Assembly (NCBI GenBank): GCA_964462535.1
Contig: CAYWXV010000001.1
Location: 62,001 to 126,000, forward strand
Origin: CAYWXV01 sp964462535
Lineage (GTDB): Bacteria; Bacteroidota; Ignavibacteria; OLB7
Length of the DNA stretch: 64,000 bases
Direction of reading: 5' to 3'
The notes under the pieces were generated by a model. That model had not been told where the DNA came from. It ran no database searches and saw nothing but the letters and a program-made list of their open reading frames with translations. A program made the translations under genes and the position numbers. Below, piece after piece: positions 16,775 through 26,373 of the stretch. Each line of letters opens with the position of its first letter. The stretch's first letter is position 1.

Positions 16775-19700
16775 ATGACCTCTCTCCACGCTCTGCCAGG
16801 TCGTATCTCGCCGCCGCCACACTTCATTGTCATCTTCCTGTTCGCTGCCGTTTTCGGGTCGCAGGTCTGCGCCCAAGAACGGGGCAGCGGCCTGCGGTTT
16901 GTTCCGAATCGTGGGCAGGTCGCCACCACCGACGGTAGGGGTGCTGGACACGATGTTGAATACCAGGCAGCGGGACCTGGGATAAGCGTCTACGTCTCCC
17001 GCCGCAGAGTATCGCTAGTACCGTTTGCCGTGGAGAGCGCGCTCCCGGATGGAACGTCAGGCGCGGGCGACCCCGTCGACTGGCTGTCGAACGGATCAAT
17101 TGCGGAGAGGCGAATGCGGGGGCTGGGACCGGTGTCGGTCAGAGGGCATCGTGTGGACATCGAGTTCGTGGGGGCGCGTGGCAGCGCCAGTGCTGTCCCG
17201 TTCGATGAATCCGATGACTACGTCAACATTTATCGTGGCGGAGCAGATCCTATCGAGTATCTGCGCTCCTACACCACGTTGCATTACAGAAACCTCTGGG
17301 ATGGCATCGATCTCGTGCTCAAGGGTGTGGGGTCCGGGCTGAAGTACGAGTTCGTGGTTCACGCAGGCGCGGACGTGGCGCGGATTCGCTTGCGGTACGT
17401 GGGGGCTGACGCTGTCGGTATTGAGGCAGGTGGCGTGGTGATTGGTACAACGCTCGGCTCGATTCACGACGCCCCGCCAGTTGTATTCCAGCACGGAGAA
17501 GATGGACATGTGGCTGACACCGTTGTAGCGTCGGTTCGTTTGCAGGGGAATGATCTGACGTTTGACGTGGGTGAGTACGATTCGTCCCGCGACCTGATAA
17601 TCGACCCGACGCTTGTGTGGTCGACCTACTACGGCGGAAGCGGGGCAGACTATGGGGGCTTCTACACCACGGGCACGCAGTACGTCGGGAACGCTCTGGC
17701 CCTGGACACCGCCGGAAACGTCTACACGTGTGGCAAGTCGTACTCAACAACGTTTCCAGTATCTCCCGGCGCCTTCCAGACTACACCTGGAAACAGCCCG
17801 ATCAATGAGGATGCGTTCATCGTTTCGTTTACTAAGACAGGAGCCCGACGATGGGCTACGTACGTTGGCGGGAGTGGTGGGGAGACCGCGAGCGGGATTG
17901 CATACGGAGGTGGATTCCTCGCATTCCAGGGCTCAACCAGCAGCCCGAATTTTCCCGTCACCGGGGGAGCACTCTCCACGACAAGGCAGGGTGTGTATGA
18001 CGCGTTCGTCGCGCGGTTCTCCACCTCTGGACTTCGTGTATGGGCCACCTATCTGGGTGGATCAGGAAACGAGTTCGGTGGGGGAATCGGGGTGGACAAC
18101 ACCGGCCACGTGTGCGTTGTCGGGACCAGTACGAGCGCGAACTTCCCTGTCTCTCCCGGTGCGTATCGGTCCACGGCGGTGGGACAGGAGACGTACCTCG
18201 CCAGGCTCGATCAGTTCGGGGGACGTCGCTGGGCGACATACGTCGGAGGGTCCAGTGCTGACGAATCGGCTGGCATTGGTATAGACACGTCCGGACACAT
18301 CGCCATCACCATCCGCACGCAGAGCACCGACTTTCCGACTACCTCCGGGACTCACCGCCAGTCTTGGACACCAACCGGTGGAGCCGACTTCGAGTGCGTT
18401 CTGGCGATGTTCGACACAGTTGGTTCGTACCAATGGGGAACATATTTCGGTGGAAATGGAAACGACCTCCCACGTGGTGTCGCAATCGACGGGACGGGGC
18501 ACGTCTACCTGACCGGCGGAACGCATTCCACGAATTTGCCGACCACGGCAACCTCGCTGCAGGCGACACACGGTGGTGTGCCGGTCGGTCTCCAAAACAT
18601 CCACCAGGACGCATTCATCGCCCGCTTCACGTCCGGGGGACAGCTCCACTGGTGCACGTACTACGGGTACTATGTAACCGACTACGCAAGCGGCGTCTCT
18701 GCCGGGTGGAATGGCCACGTCTACGTGGCGGGGGCCGCGTCAAGTGCAAACGTTGTGCGCACTGGCGTCTCCTACGACCCCGTATACCACGGTGGGGGAG
18801 ATGGATTCCTCCTCGAGCTGGACAGCAACGGGCGTGGCGTTTGGGATACGTACATCGGTGGAAGCGCAATAGACTATGCCCTCGCCATCATCGGCGACGA
18901 AGCCGGAAGTCTGTACGTTTCAGGCTACACATCGAGCACGGATTTCCCGGTGATCAATGCGTATCAGTCGACGTTCGCAGGGGGGTATGACATGTTCGTC
19001 AGTCGCTTCTGCAATTCGCTCTATCCTCGACTCGATATCTCGGGACCCCTTTCGTTCTGCATTGGTGACAGCGTTCAGATACGGGGCCCTGACGGATTCG
19101 ATCGCTACGTTTGGATGCCGATCGGTGACACAACACAGGGAATCACGGTGCGCAATTCCGGACGGTTCTACGTCACGGTCTACGACAACGCCGGGTGCCT
19201 GGGACGTAGTGATACCGTCGACGTTGTCGTTAACCCGCTCCCGCGTCCGACTATTCAGGTTCTGGGGGACACGTCACTCTGCGACGGGGACAGCGTCGTT
19301 CTCCGCGCGTTCCTCGCTGGTACACGAACGTATCTCTGGAGCACAGGTGGGACGCGTGACACCATCGTTGTGAGACGAGCCGGGACGTATGGGGTCGAGG
19401 TGACCGACACGAACGGATGTCGAGCGGTCGCTGCGACGCGCACAATCACCGTGCGACCGCGACCTGCGCGTGCAACGATTCTGCCATCGGACACGGTCCG
19501 GGTATGCCCGGACACGATGGCCACGCTCACCGTGGGGACCGGATACTTCATTGTCAACTGGAACAACGGCATGACCGGTCCAACAATTAGGGTTGGGCCC
19601 GGTCGCTACTGGTGCAACGTCGCCAACACGCTCGACTGTTGGAATGGTTCTGACACGGTCACGGTCATCGAGTACCCGGAGCCGACCACCACGATCATTG

Positions 19701-22183
19701 CGCTCGGACCTCGTGTGTTCTGTCGAGGCGACAGCGTGCGTCTTGACGGTGGTGCCGGGTTTGCACGCTATCGATGGAACACAGGGGATTCCACACGCTT
19801 CATTTGGGCTCGGGGGGCCGGAACGTTCCAGGTCACGGTGGTCGACTCGAACGGGTGCACGGCGGTATCCGATCCGATTGGTACCACGGAATACGCCGTC
19901 CCTAACCCGGACATACGGCCTCCACGCAACTTGATTTGCAGAGGAGACTCGATCGTCCTCAATGCCTTCTCGCTGGAGTACGATCGGTATCTCTGGAGCA
20001 CCGGTGACACAACACCAAGCATAACCGTGAGGAGGGCAGGGCAATACAGCGTGCGGGTGCGGAGCGTTAACGGCTGCTACGGCACGTCCTCTCTCGTCGA
20101 CATCGGTGTATTCGACCGACCGGCAGTTGACATCTCCGGTCCGATTGAGATCTGCACGGGTTCGCGCGCCAGGTACGCTGTGGCAGATCGTCCCGAGTGG
20201 CGCTACACGTGGGTGGTTGGAGGAGACGGCGTTATCGTCGCGGGTACCGGGTCGAATGCTGCCACGGTTCGTTGGGGCGCGGCAGGTACCGCTTCCATCA
20301 GCGTAACGGTGCGCGATGTGGTCACGGGGTGTGATTCCACGCTGACGATCCCAGTCACGATTGGGACCGGTCTCCGTCCGCGAATCGCGGCCGCAAAGCT
20401 GTTCTTATGCGCCGATGATTCCGTCCTGCTGGACGCGGGGAACGGATACGCTTCATACGAATGGTCGTCGGGTGAGAGGACCCCGACCATTTGGGGACGT
20501 CCGGGAGGCACCTATACGGTTTTGGTCGCCGATAGTGATGGGTGCAGTGGAAGGAGCGATCCCATTGCGCTTGTCCAGGTGCCGCCTCCAACACCGGTCA
20601 TCACCACGTCTGGGCCCACGTCTCTCTGCGCTGGTGATTCCGTGATTCTGAACGCCGACCCCGGATATGCCGTGTACCAATGGAACGACGGTGTGGTTGG
20701 TAGGGTCCGTACAGTTCGGAATACCGGACGATACTCCATCTCGGTCGTCGACACCAACGGCTGTGGTGGAGTTTCGAGCGATGTCGAGGTCGTTGTCAAC
20801 GCAATCCCATCGCCACAGATTGCGGGACCGGATATTGTCTGCAGAAACTCCGTCTCGACATACAGCTGTGCAGCGAATGCAGGATCGTCCTATTCGTGGC
20901 TTGTGACCGGAGGCGGAATCGTTTCCGGTCAGGGTACTGAACAGATAGTTGTGCAGTGGGGAGGCGGTGGCGGAGGTTCGGTGGGCGTTGAAGAGACGGG
21001 GGGTACAGGGTGTCGCGGGACCGCAGCCCCCATAGATGTCACGATCGGAACCCAACTGCGCCCGGTCATTACGCCGAACGGGCCGATCGACTTCTGCGAA
21101 GGCGACTCGGTGATTCTCGATGCCGGTGGTGGTTACGCCACATATCGGTGGACCACGGGAGACAGCACGAGACACCTGGTGGTCGCAACGACCGGAACGT
21201 ATTCGGTCGCTGTAACCGACGCAAACGGGTGTGCCGGGAGCTCAGCCGATGTTGTCGCGATCCGTCACGCACGACCGATTCCTACCATCGTACCGCTTGG
21301 ACCGGTAACGTTTTTCGAGGGAGACTCGGTTGGACTTCGCCTGGGGGCGTCATACGCCTCGTACCACTGGAGTACCGGAGATACGGTGCCCCAGGTGATG
21401 ATCTCGAAGAGTGGAACGTACTGGGTCGAAGTGGTCGACACCAACGGATGTCGAGGTGTGTCGTCAGGGCTGGTCGTAACTGTCAGACCCGTAACGCCCC
21501 CCCCTGACACCGCAGACGTGCACCTCTGGATTGGGGACCATGTTGCAACCCCCGGTGAGCGCGTCATCCTGCCCATCCACATTACTCAGTCGAAGCTTGC
21601 CACGAGCGGTGCTACCCGCGTCGCGGGTACGCTCAGATTCAACCGGACACTCTTGTCTCCGATAGAGCGGACGTCCGTTGGGTGGGTGACGGGAGGGGAG
21701 AGAGAGGTCCCCTTCGATGTTGATCTGGCTGAGGCTGTGGCCGGCGGTGATCTCGTTCAGCTCCCGTTCATTGCCACACTTGGCAACAGCGAGTCAACCT
21801 GGGTGACGATCGCGGACGTGAAGTTTACGGGTGGAGTGGTTCGCGTAACCGCGGACAGCGGCTCGTTTCGCATTGAGGGGCTATGCAGAGACGGAGGAAC
21901 GAGGCTCGTTGAGGCCGATGGGAGTTTCGGCATCAAGACAGTTCGCCCAAACCCGGGCTCGGATGCAATCGACATCGAGTACGAATTGGTCGAAGATGGT
22001 ACGACCCGAATTGTGCTATACGATCCCCTTGGTCGCCTCTCGGTACCGATCGTGGCCGGATCCATGAGTCGAGGGCGCTACAGTGCTCACGTCGACGTCC
22101 GCACAATCCCTCAGGGCTCGTACACAATCGTTCTCATTTCCCCCGCGCAGCGTTCATCAGTGGCTGTCCAGATCGTCCGATAG
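16775..22183 (+). CDS. 1802-residue T9SS cargo: SBBP propeller, 11 Ig/PKD-like modules, cohesin-like and sorting domains
   Basis: The signal peptide ends near VCAQ. Residues 40-280 resemble the domain that precedes SBBP propellers (GLRFVPNRGQV; FEFVVHAGADV-like strands). Residues 280-745 hold seven SBBP blades, each with a W-x-T-Y-x-G-G core (WSTYYGG, WATYVGG, WATYLGG, WATYVGG, WGTYFGG, WCTYYGY, WDTYIGG), enough for one closed propeller. Residues 752-1572 hold eleven Ig/PKD-like modules of about 75 aa. Nine are of the type C-x-GDSV...W-x-TG...D-x-NGC, and two (sixth and ninth) are a different PKD-like type. A cohesin-like module (about 1580-1700) and a sorting-domain-like tail (IKTVRPNPGSDAIDIEY ... 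RIVLYDPLGRLS ... GSYTIVLI) close the protein. Probably secreted and surface-attached; adhesive or structural role inferred. It is convergent with the MltD-like gene, 19 nt apart. Confidence 0.85.
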   Translation: MTSLHALPGRISPPPHFIVIFLFAAVFGSQVCAQERGSGLRFVPNRGQVATTDGRGAGHDVEYQAAGPGISVYVSRRRVSLVPFAVESALPDGTSGAGDPVDWLSNGSIAERRMRGLGPVSVRGHRVDIEFVGARGSASAVPFDESDDYVNIYRGGADPIEYLRSYTTLHYRNLWDGIDLVLKGVGSGLKYEFVVHAGADVARIRLRYVGADAVGIEAGGVVIGTTLGSIHDAPPVVFQHGEDGHVADTVVASVRLQGNDLTFDVGEYDSSRDLIIDPTLVWSTYYGGSGADYGGFYTTGTQYVGNALALDTAGNVYTCGKSYSTTFPVSPGAFQTTPGNSPINEDAFIVSFTKTGARRWATYVGGSGGETASGIAYGGGFLAFQGSTSSPNFPVTGGALSTTRQGVYDAFVARFSTSGLRVWATYLGGSGNEFGGGIGVDNTGHVCVVGTSTSANFPVSPGAYRSTAVGQETYLARLDQFGGRRWATYVGGSSADESAGIGIDTSGHIAITIRTQSTDFPTTSGTHRQSWTPTGGADFECVLAMFDTVGSYQWGTYFGGNGNDLPRGVAIDGTGHVYLTGGTHSTNLPTTATSLQATHGGVPVGLQNIHQDAFIARFTSGGQLHWCTYYGYYVTDYASGVSAGWNGHVYVAGAASSANVVRTGVSYDPVYHGGGDGFLLELDSNGRGVWDTYIGGSAIDYALAIIGDEAGSLYVSGYTSSTDFPVINAYQSTFAGGYDMFVSRFCNSLYPRLDISGPLSFCIGDSVQIRGPDGFDRYVWMPIGDTTQGITVRNSGRFYVTVYDNAGCLGRSDTVDVVVNPLPRPTIQVLGDTSLCDGDSVVLRAFLAGTRTYLWSTGGTRDTIVVRRAGTYGVEVTDTNGCRAVAATRTITVRPRPARATILPSDTVRVCPDTMATLTVGTGYFIVNWNNGMTGPTIRVGPGRYWCNVANTLDCWNGSDTVTVIEYPEPTTTIIALGPRVFCRGDSVRLDGGAGFARYRWNTGDSTRFIWARGAGTFQVTVVDSNGCTAVSDPIGTTEYAVPNPDIRPPRNLICRGDSIVLNAFSLEYDRYLWSTGDTTPSITVRRAGQYSVRVRSVNGCYGTSSLVDIGVFDRPAVDISGPIEICTGSRARYAVADRPEWRYTWVVGGDGVIVAGTGSNAATVRWGAAGTASISVTVRDVVTGCDSTLTIPVTIGTGLRPRIAAAKLFLCADDSVLLDAGNGYASYEWSSGERTPTIWGRPGGTYTVLVADSDGCSGRSDPIALVQVPPPTPVITTSGPTSLCAGDSVILNADPGYAVYQWNDGVVGRVRTVRNTGRYSISVVDTNGCGGVSSDVEVVVNAIPSPQIAGPDIVCRNSVSTYSCAANAGSSYSWLVTGGGIVSGQGTEQIVVQWGGGGGGSVGVEETGGTGCRGTAAPIDVTIGTQLRPVITPNGPIDFCEGDSVILDAGGGYATYRWTTGDSTRHLVVATTGTYSVAVTDANGCAGSSADVVAIRHARPIPTIVPLGPVTFFEGDSVGLRLGASYASYHWSTGDTVPQVMISKSGTYWVEVVDTNGCRGVSSGLVVTVRPVTPPPDTADVHLWIGDHVATPGERVILPIHITQSKLATSGATRVAGTLRFNRTLLSPIERTSVGWVTGGEREVPFDVDLAEAVAGGDLVQLPFIATLGNSESTWVTIADVKFTGGVVRVTADSGSFRIEGLCRDGGTRLVEADGSFGIKTVRPNPGSDAIDIEYELVEDGTTRIVLYDPLGRLSVPIVAGSMSRGRYSAHVDVRTIPQGSYTIVLISPAQRSSVAVQIVR

Positions 22184-22202
22184 CCCGCGACGCCACGCCC
22201 AA

Positions 22203-24584
22203 CTACTTGCCGATTCTGATCTTCTGACCCGCCTGAAGTTTCCCCTTCTTCAGCCGCGGGTTGTTTGCCTTCAGGTCGCGAAGCGAGACGCCGAATCTGT
22301 TCGCGATGTCCTGGAGTGAATCTCCGCGGCGAACCGTGTAGCTCTTGGGTGCGCTCTTCGATGTCCGGCTTGTCCGCCGACTGTCCCCCTTGCTGGGTGA
22401 ATCGCCGTAAACGCGAAGGCTCGACCCTGAAAGAAGCTTGCCACCCCGAATCGACCGGCTGTTCCAGGCCTGAAGATCGTCCACCGAAACACCGTAACGC
22501 TCGGCAATGCTCGTAAGCGATTCACCTTTTCTGACCCGATGCGTCTCGTAGCGGCTGGAAGGAGTTGTACGTCGTGACGCGCGCACTGTGTTTGTGGACG
22601 CCCGGTCACTATTGTTGGAGGCCACCGACGGCGTAGTACGGCCACCCACATCGTTTCCAATCCGGATGCGCTCCCCAGTCTTCACCGAGTAGTTCTTCGG
22701 GACGTTGTTCCAGGAAGCGAGGTCGCGAACGGACACCTTGTAACGGCGTGCTATTCCCGTGAGGGTCTCGCCACTCGAAACCGTATGGGTAGTCGGTCGC
22801 GAGTCAGCCTTTGCATCTCTCTTTGGGGTCGCTGCCTTTGCCTGCACCGCAGGGGTCGGCGACGAACTACTGGGCGCTGGCGCATTTCGACGGGCTACCG
22901 CAGGGGCGCCGGTCGACGCTTCCTGAGCACCACCACTCTGCCTGGGGCCGAGCGCCGTCACAAACGCCCTTTCCTCGGGGGTTGCGGGAGCCTGGTCGGA
23001 TTCCGGTCCGCGGTCAACCGGGACTGCGCGATGCTGTACAGCCGGCACGCTTTCTGCCGGCCGGTCATTAGACGCCAGGAGCGTCGTCGAACTATCCGTC
23101 TCTGGACTGGTGGTTCGAAGTACCGGAATGCGGAGCCTGGCACCACGGCGCACGTTCGACTTGGGGGACATCCGGTTCGCAGAACAGATGTCCGTAACGC
23201 TGACTCCGTACTTGTCTGCAATGGCTGTCAGAGACTCCCCACGACCGACCTTGTGCGTAACAAACGTGACTGATGGCTGTTCGGGAGCCGGAATGTCATT
23301 GAGAATCGTCGCGAGGTCACCGCGCGATTCGACCGGCACATGAACGGCGTAGCCCGTTGGATCGTCCGAGGGGATACGATCGCGGAGGAGCTCCGGATTA
23401 AGTTCCTTGATACGGTCAACCGTGGTACCGGCTGCTGTTGCAATGGTGGCCAGATCGTACGAGCCCTTCAACGGCGACACCCGGTACTCCAGCGGGTTCT
23501 CGTAGTCGATGTTCGTGAAACCGAATGCTTCGGGCTCAAGGGTAATGCGGGTGGCCGCGATAAACAGGGGAACGTATTGCTGCGTCTCGCGCGGGAGGTA
23601 GTTACGGACAACCCAGTAATCGCGGCTGTTTGCCTTGGCGATCGCTGACTTCACACGGCCGGGACCGCAGTTGTAAGCCGCAAGGGCCAGATGCCAGTCA
23701 CCAAGATCGGCGTAGAGGTCCTTAAGGTAACGTGCCGCCGCTCGCGTTGCCTTTTCCGGATCGCGGCGCTCATCGACCCACCAATTGATCGCCAACCCGT
23801 ACATCTGGCCTGTCGAGGGGATGAACTGCCAGAGTCCAACCGCCTTGGCCCAGGATACTGCCGTCGGATTCAGTCCGGACTCGATCATCGAGAGATGCTT
23901 GAGCTCCAGCGGAACTCCCTCTTCCTCCAGAACGCGCTCGTACAACGGGAAGTACTTGCCGGTGCGTGCAAGCCATCTTGAGAAGAACTTCCGACCCTTC
24001 TCCGAGGTGAAAAACGCGATGCACTGCTGTACGGGTGTGTTGTCCGTCAGCTGAATCTGTATGTCGTAGTCGGCAAGCGGGAGGGACCCGTCGGATTCAG
24101 AACCCATGTGGCGACGCGATGCCACGGGATACCGCTGACGTTGTACAGGGAGGCGCTCGATCTCCTGGTACATCTTGTCGCGCAGAACGAAGAAACTGCT
24201 GTTGGGGTCCAGACTGTCAATCGACGTGATCTTGTCCTCGTAATCCCGGATAAGGCTCTCGCTCAATCGCGTGAAATCGGCGTTTGAGTAGATGTCAGGA
24301 TAGGTGACGAGATCATTCAGGATCTTCATCGACGCTTCGAAGTGCTGACTAGCCACCGCGTCCTTCCCCTGATCGCTGGCTTTGAGGGCGAGCAGGTAGT
24401 GGCGACGTGCCTCGTCAAGTTTTCGTCGAAGGACCTTGTCGTCTGGGCGATCGAGGTTTGAATCGTCCAGCAGGGCGTACTCGTCGGTGAGAATCGGCGC
24501 GCGGGTGGATCGCGTCATGCGATCGGTGCTGGTGCACGCTGAAAGAAGGAAGATCAGGCCGAGGGAAAGTAGACTCAGACGCAT
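22203..24584 (-). CDS. MltD-like lytic transglycosylase lipoprotein with four LysM domains
   Basis: The start is taken at the ATG at 24582-24584 (793 aa) because it gives a lipoprotein signal (MRLSLLSLGLIFLLSAC, lipobox LSAC); the longer frame to 24719 adds 45 unlikely residues. After a helical region the SLT (family 1) catalytic domain carries the catalytic Glu in LELKHLSMIESGLNPTAVSW, with AVGLWQFIPSTGQMYGL and NCGPGRVKSAI as supporting motifs. A LysM-like segment near PLKGSYDLATIATAAGTTV is followed by four clear LysM repeats with G-E/D-S/T-L cores (VGRGESLTAIADKYGV, VSSGETLTGIARRYKV, VRKGESLTSIAERYGV, VRRGDSLQDIANRFGV). It cleaves peptidoglycan glycan strands in the periplasm, probably from the outer membrane. 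Four LysM domains with long Ser/Ala/Pro linkers make it larger than E. coli MltD (about 450 aa). Confidence 0.92.
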   Translation of the reverse strand: MRLSLLSLGLIFLLSACTSTDRMTRSTRAPILTDEYALLDDSNLDRPDDKVLRRKLDEARRHYLLALKASDQGKDAVASQHFEASMKILNDLVTYPDIYSNADFTRLSESLIRDYEDKITSIDSLDPNSSFFVLRDKMYQEIERLPVQRQRYPVASRRHMGSESDGSLPLADYDIQIQLTDNTPVQQCIAFFTSEKGRKFFSRWLARTGKYFPLYERVLEEEGVPLELKHLSMIESGLNPTAVSWAKAVGLWQFIPSTGQMYGLAINWWVDERRDPEKATRAAARYLKDLYADLGDWHLALAAYNCGPGRVKSAIAKANSRDYWVVRNYLPRETQQYVPLFIAATRITLEPEAFGFTNIDYENPLEYRVSPLKGSYDLATIATAAGTTVDRIKELNPELLRDRIPSDDPTGYAVHVPVESRGDLATILNDIPAPEQPSVTFVTHKVGRGESLTAIADKYGVSVTDICSANRMSPKSNVRRGARLRIPVLRTTSPETDSSTTLLASNDRPAESVPAVQHRAVPVDRGPESDQAPATPEERAFVTALGPRQSGGAQEASTGAPAVARRNAPAPSSSSPTPAVQAKAATPKRDAKADSRPTTHTVSSGETLTGIARRYKVSVRDLASWNNVPKNYSVKTGERIRIGNDVGGRTTPSVASNNSDRASTNTVRASRRTTPSSRYETHRVRKGESLTSIAERYGVSVDDLQAWNSRSIRGGKLLSGSSLRVYGDSPSKGDSRRTSRTSKSAPKSYTVRRGDSLQDIANRFGVSLRDLKANNPRLKKGKLQAGQKIRIGK

Positions 24585-24747
24585 AGAATGTCCCACTGGG
24601 TTGTGAGCGCGAACCCGTGAAATTTCGTTCGAAGTGCAGTTGCTGGAGGTAGGGCCCCGTGGATTGGAAGGGCCCGGAAAGCACGCCCGGCACCCGGAGT
24701 ATACCGCCGGGACGGACACTGGTGTGGTCAGATGGATGGACTACATA

Positions 24748-24778
24748 CAAAGGTATAGTCCCGTCCCGCCGGAATCAA
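24748..24778 (-). promoter_or_regulatory. Promoter for the MltD-like gene: TTG - N20 - TACCTTTG
   Basis: On the minus strand a TTG (24776-24778) is followed after exactly 20 nt by TACCTTTG (24748-24755). This matches the Bacteroidota -33/-7 promoter architecture in both parts. The start codon lies 163 nt downstream. Confidence 0.6.
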
Positions 24779-24921
24779 GAGCGGCACACCCCTCAGAATC
24801 AACATTCTTCCTAAATAATTTGTCATGAATACCGCTTAAGAATATGCCCTGATCTAATGCTCCACTTTAAGTGCTAGGCTCCCTCTCAGCTTCCTTTAAG
24901 ACCTCCCGATCGCACCTATGC

Positions 24922-24952
24922 AAAAAGGGTCCAGCCCCTGCGGGCCGGACCC
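24922..24952 (-). terminator. Rho-independent terminator of nuoF
   Basis: On the minus strand an 11-position stem with one mismatch (GGGTCC-x-GCCC paired with GGGC-x-GGACCC, 4-nt loop) is followed directly by TTTTTG. It starts 39 nt after the nuoF stop. Confidence 0.8.
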
Positions 24953-24991
24953 TCAACATTTGCTCGTTCTGTCAGCCGGTCGGCGGCCGCG

Positions 24992-26329
24992 TCAGTCGCC
25001 GGGCTCCTCAACACCCATGGGGCGGAGCGAGTGGACAAGATTGGGTGCGGACCGTTCGATGTCGCGCTGAACCTTGGCTTCGAAATCTGGGCGAAAGCGA
25101 CCTATTGTGAACTTCGTTGGCCATGCTGCCGCTTCGCCCAATGCGCAGACCGTGTTCCCATCGATGTTGTTGGCAACATCGATGAGAAGGTCGAGATCCG
25201 CGGACGTCGCCAATCCCTCGTCAACGCGTGTCAACACCTTCTCCAGCCACCCACAACCCTCACGACACGGGGTGCACTGTCCGCACGACTCATGATGGTA
25301 GAAGTGGATCAAGCGCCGGAGCATGTGTGGAAGGTCGGTGTCCTCATCCATCACAATGACACCAGCGGTGCCTATTCCCGACCCCGCGGCCTTGAGCGAC
25401 TCTACATCGAGATTGACACCATCGAGCTCGTCGCCACGAAGAATCGGCATGGAACTGCCCCCGGGAATCACCGCCTTGAGCTTCTTACCATTCGGCACTC
25501 CGCCGCCGATTTCGTCGATGATCTGCTTCAGCGGTAGTCCGGTCGGCAGCTCGTACACTCCAGGGCGGTTCACATGGCCAGAGAGCCCAACCAGGATTGT
25601 CCCCGGGTGTTTCTCGGCTCCAATTTTGGAATACGCATCGGCCCCGATCCGAAGGATGACGGGAACGTTCGCTATTGTCTCCACATTGTTGATCGTCGTC
25701 GGCATTCCCCACAATCCAACCTGCGCCGGAAAGGGAGGCTTCACGCGCGGGTATGGCCGATCCCCCTCCAACGAGTTCATCAACGACGACTCTTCACCAC
25801 AGATGTACGCACCGGCCCCTTTATGGACAACGATGTCGAGCGTATAGTCACCCCCAAACGTCTCCGTCATCCGAGATCCAACGAGCCCGGCTGCATACGC
25901 CTCCGCCACCGCTCCCTCCATCAGTCCGACCCACTTATGATACTCCCCCCTGATATAGATGAACGCTTTGTCGATCCCCATCGCATAACCCGCAATCAGT
26001 ATGCCCTCGATCAAGAGGTGGGGATTGTACTCAAAGATCTGTCTGTCCTTGAACGACCCAGGCTCTGATTCATCTCCGTTGATGGCCAGGTACTTCGGTT
26101 TTTCCTTTCCCTTTGGCATGAAGCTCCACTTCAGACCGGTGGGGAAGCAGGCACCGCCGCGCCCCCGCAGCCCCGAGCGCTTTACCTCGTCGATGATCTG
26201 ATCGGGCGTCATGGTGAGCGCCTTGCGATACATCTCGTATCCCCCGTTCTCACGGTAAACAGAGAGCTTATGAAGATCGGGAGTTTCCGGAAGGATGTAC
26301 TTCGGGAATGTCTGGTCTGAAAGCGACAT
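24992..26329 (-). CDS. nuoF: NADH-quinone oxidoreductase subunit F (NuoF-like)
   Basis: This is the 51-kDa-type flavoprotein that accepts electrons from NADH. I start at the ATG at 26327-26329 (445 aa, MSLSDQTFPKYILPETP), since the longer frame begins upstream of its own promoter. The FMN/NADH-binding part includes SGLRGRGGACFPTGLKWSF, IYIRGEYHKW and GAGAYICGEESSLMNSLEG. The N3-type 4Fe-4S cluster ligands are the three Cys in ESCGQCTPCREGCGW plus the Cys in GNTVCALGEAAAWP. The gene stands alone, with its own promoter (TATCTTTG, 26365-26372) and terminator, and no nuoE, nuoG or other complex I genes are near. It may serve complex I from a separate locus or a NAD-linked hydrogenase/formate dehydrogenase-like complex. 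Confidence 0.93.
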   Translation of the reverse strand: MSLSDQTFPKYILPETPDLHKLSVYRENGGYEMYRKALTMTPDQIIDEVKRSGLRGRGGACFPTGLKWSFMPKGKEKPKYLAINGDESEPGSFKDRQIFEYNPHLLIEGILIAGYAMGIDKAFIYIRGEYHKWVGLMEGAVAEAYAAGLVGSRMTETFGGDYTLDIVVHKGAGAYICGEESSLMNSLEGDRPYPRVKPPFPAQVGLWGMPTTINNVETIANVPVILRIGADAYSKIGAEKHPGTILVGLSGHVNRPGVYELPTGLPLKQIIDEIGGGVPNGKKLKAVIPGGSSMPILRGDELDGVNLDVESLKAAGSGIGTAGVIVMDEDTDLPHMLRRLIHFYHHESCGQCTPCREGCGWLEKVLTRVDEGLATSADLDLLIDVANNIDGNTVCALGEAAAWPTKFTIGRFRPDFEAKVQRDIERSAPNLVHSLRPMGVEEPGD

Positions 26330-26364
26330 CAATGCTCGATGGTTCGTCCGAGTGATTTGGGAGG

Positions 26365-26372
26365 CAAAGATA
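26365..26372 (-). promoter_or_regulatory. Candidate -7 promoter element for nuoF (TATCTTTG)
   Basis: A perfect TAnnTTTG, 35 nt upstream of the nuoF ATG, immediately beside the start codon of the divergent HIT gene at 26374. Confidence 0.6.
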
Positions 26373-26373
26373 C

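Larger units (their letters stand above)
24585..24991. other. 407-bp intergenic region between the MltD-like gene and nuoF
   Basis: It contains a minus-strand promoter candidate for the MltD-like gene (24748-24778), a locally AT-rich stretch at about 24780-24870, and the nuoF terminator hairpin at 24922-24952. I found no convincing small gene. Confidence 0.6.

Noticed and set aside
18062..21175. Several 200-256-codon antisense and alternate-frame ORFs inside the SBBP cargo
   Set aside because: Repetitive high-GC coding sequence leaves other frames open; no signal peptide, domain or start context supports them.
18000..21500. Regularly spaced repeats suggesting a CRISPR-like or satellite array
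   Set aside because: The periodicity is at protein level (SBBP blades and Ig modules of about 65-75 residues), with diverged DNA sequences inside one reading frame.
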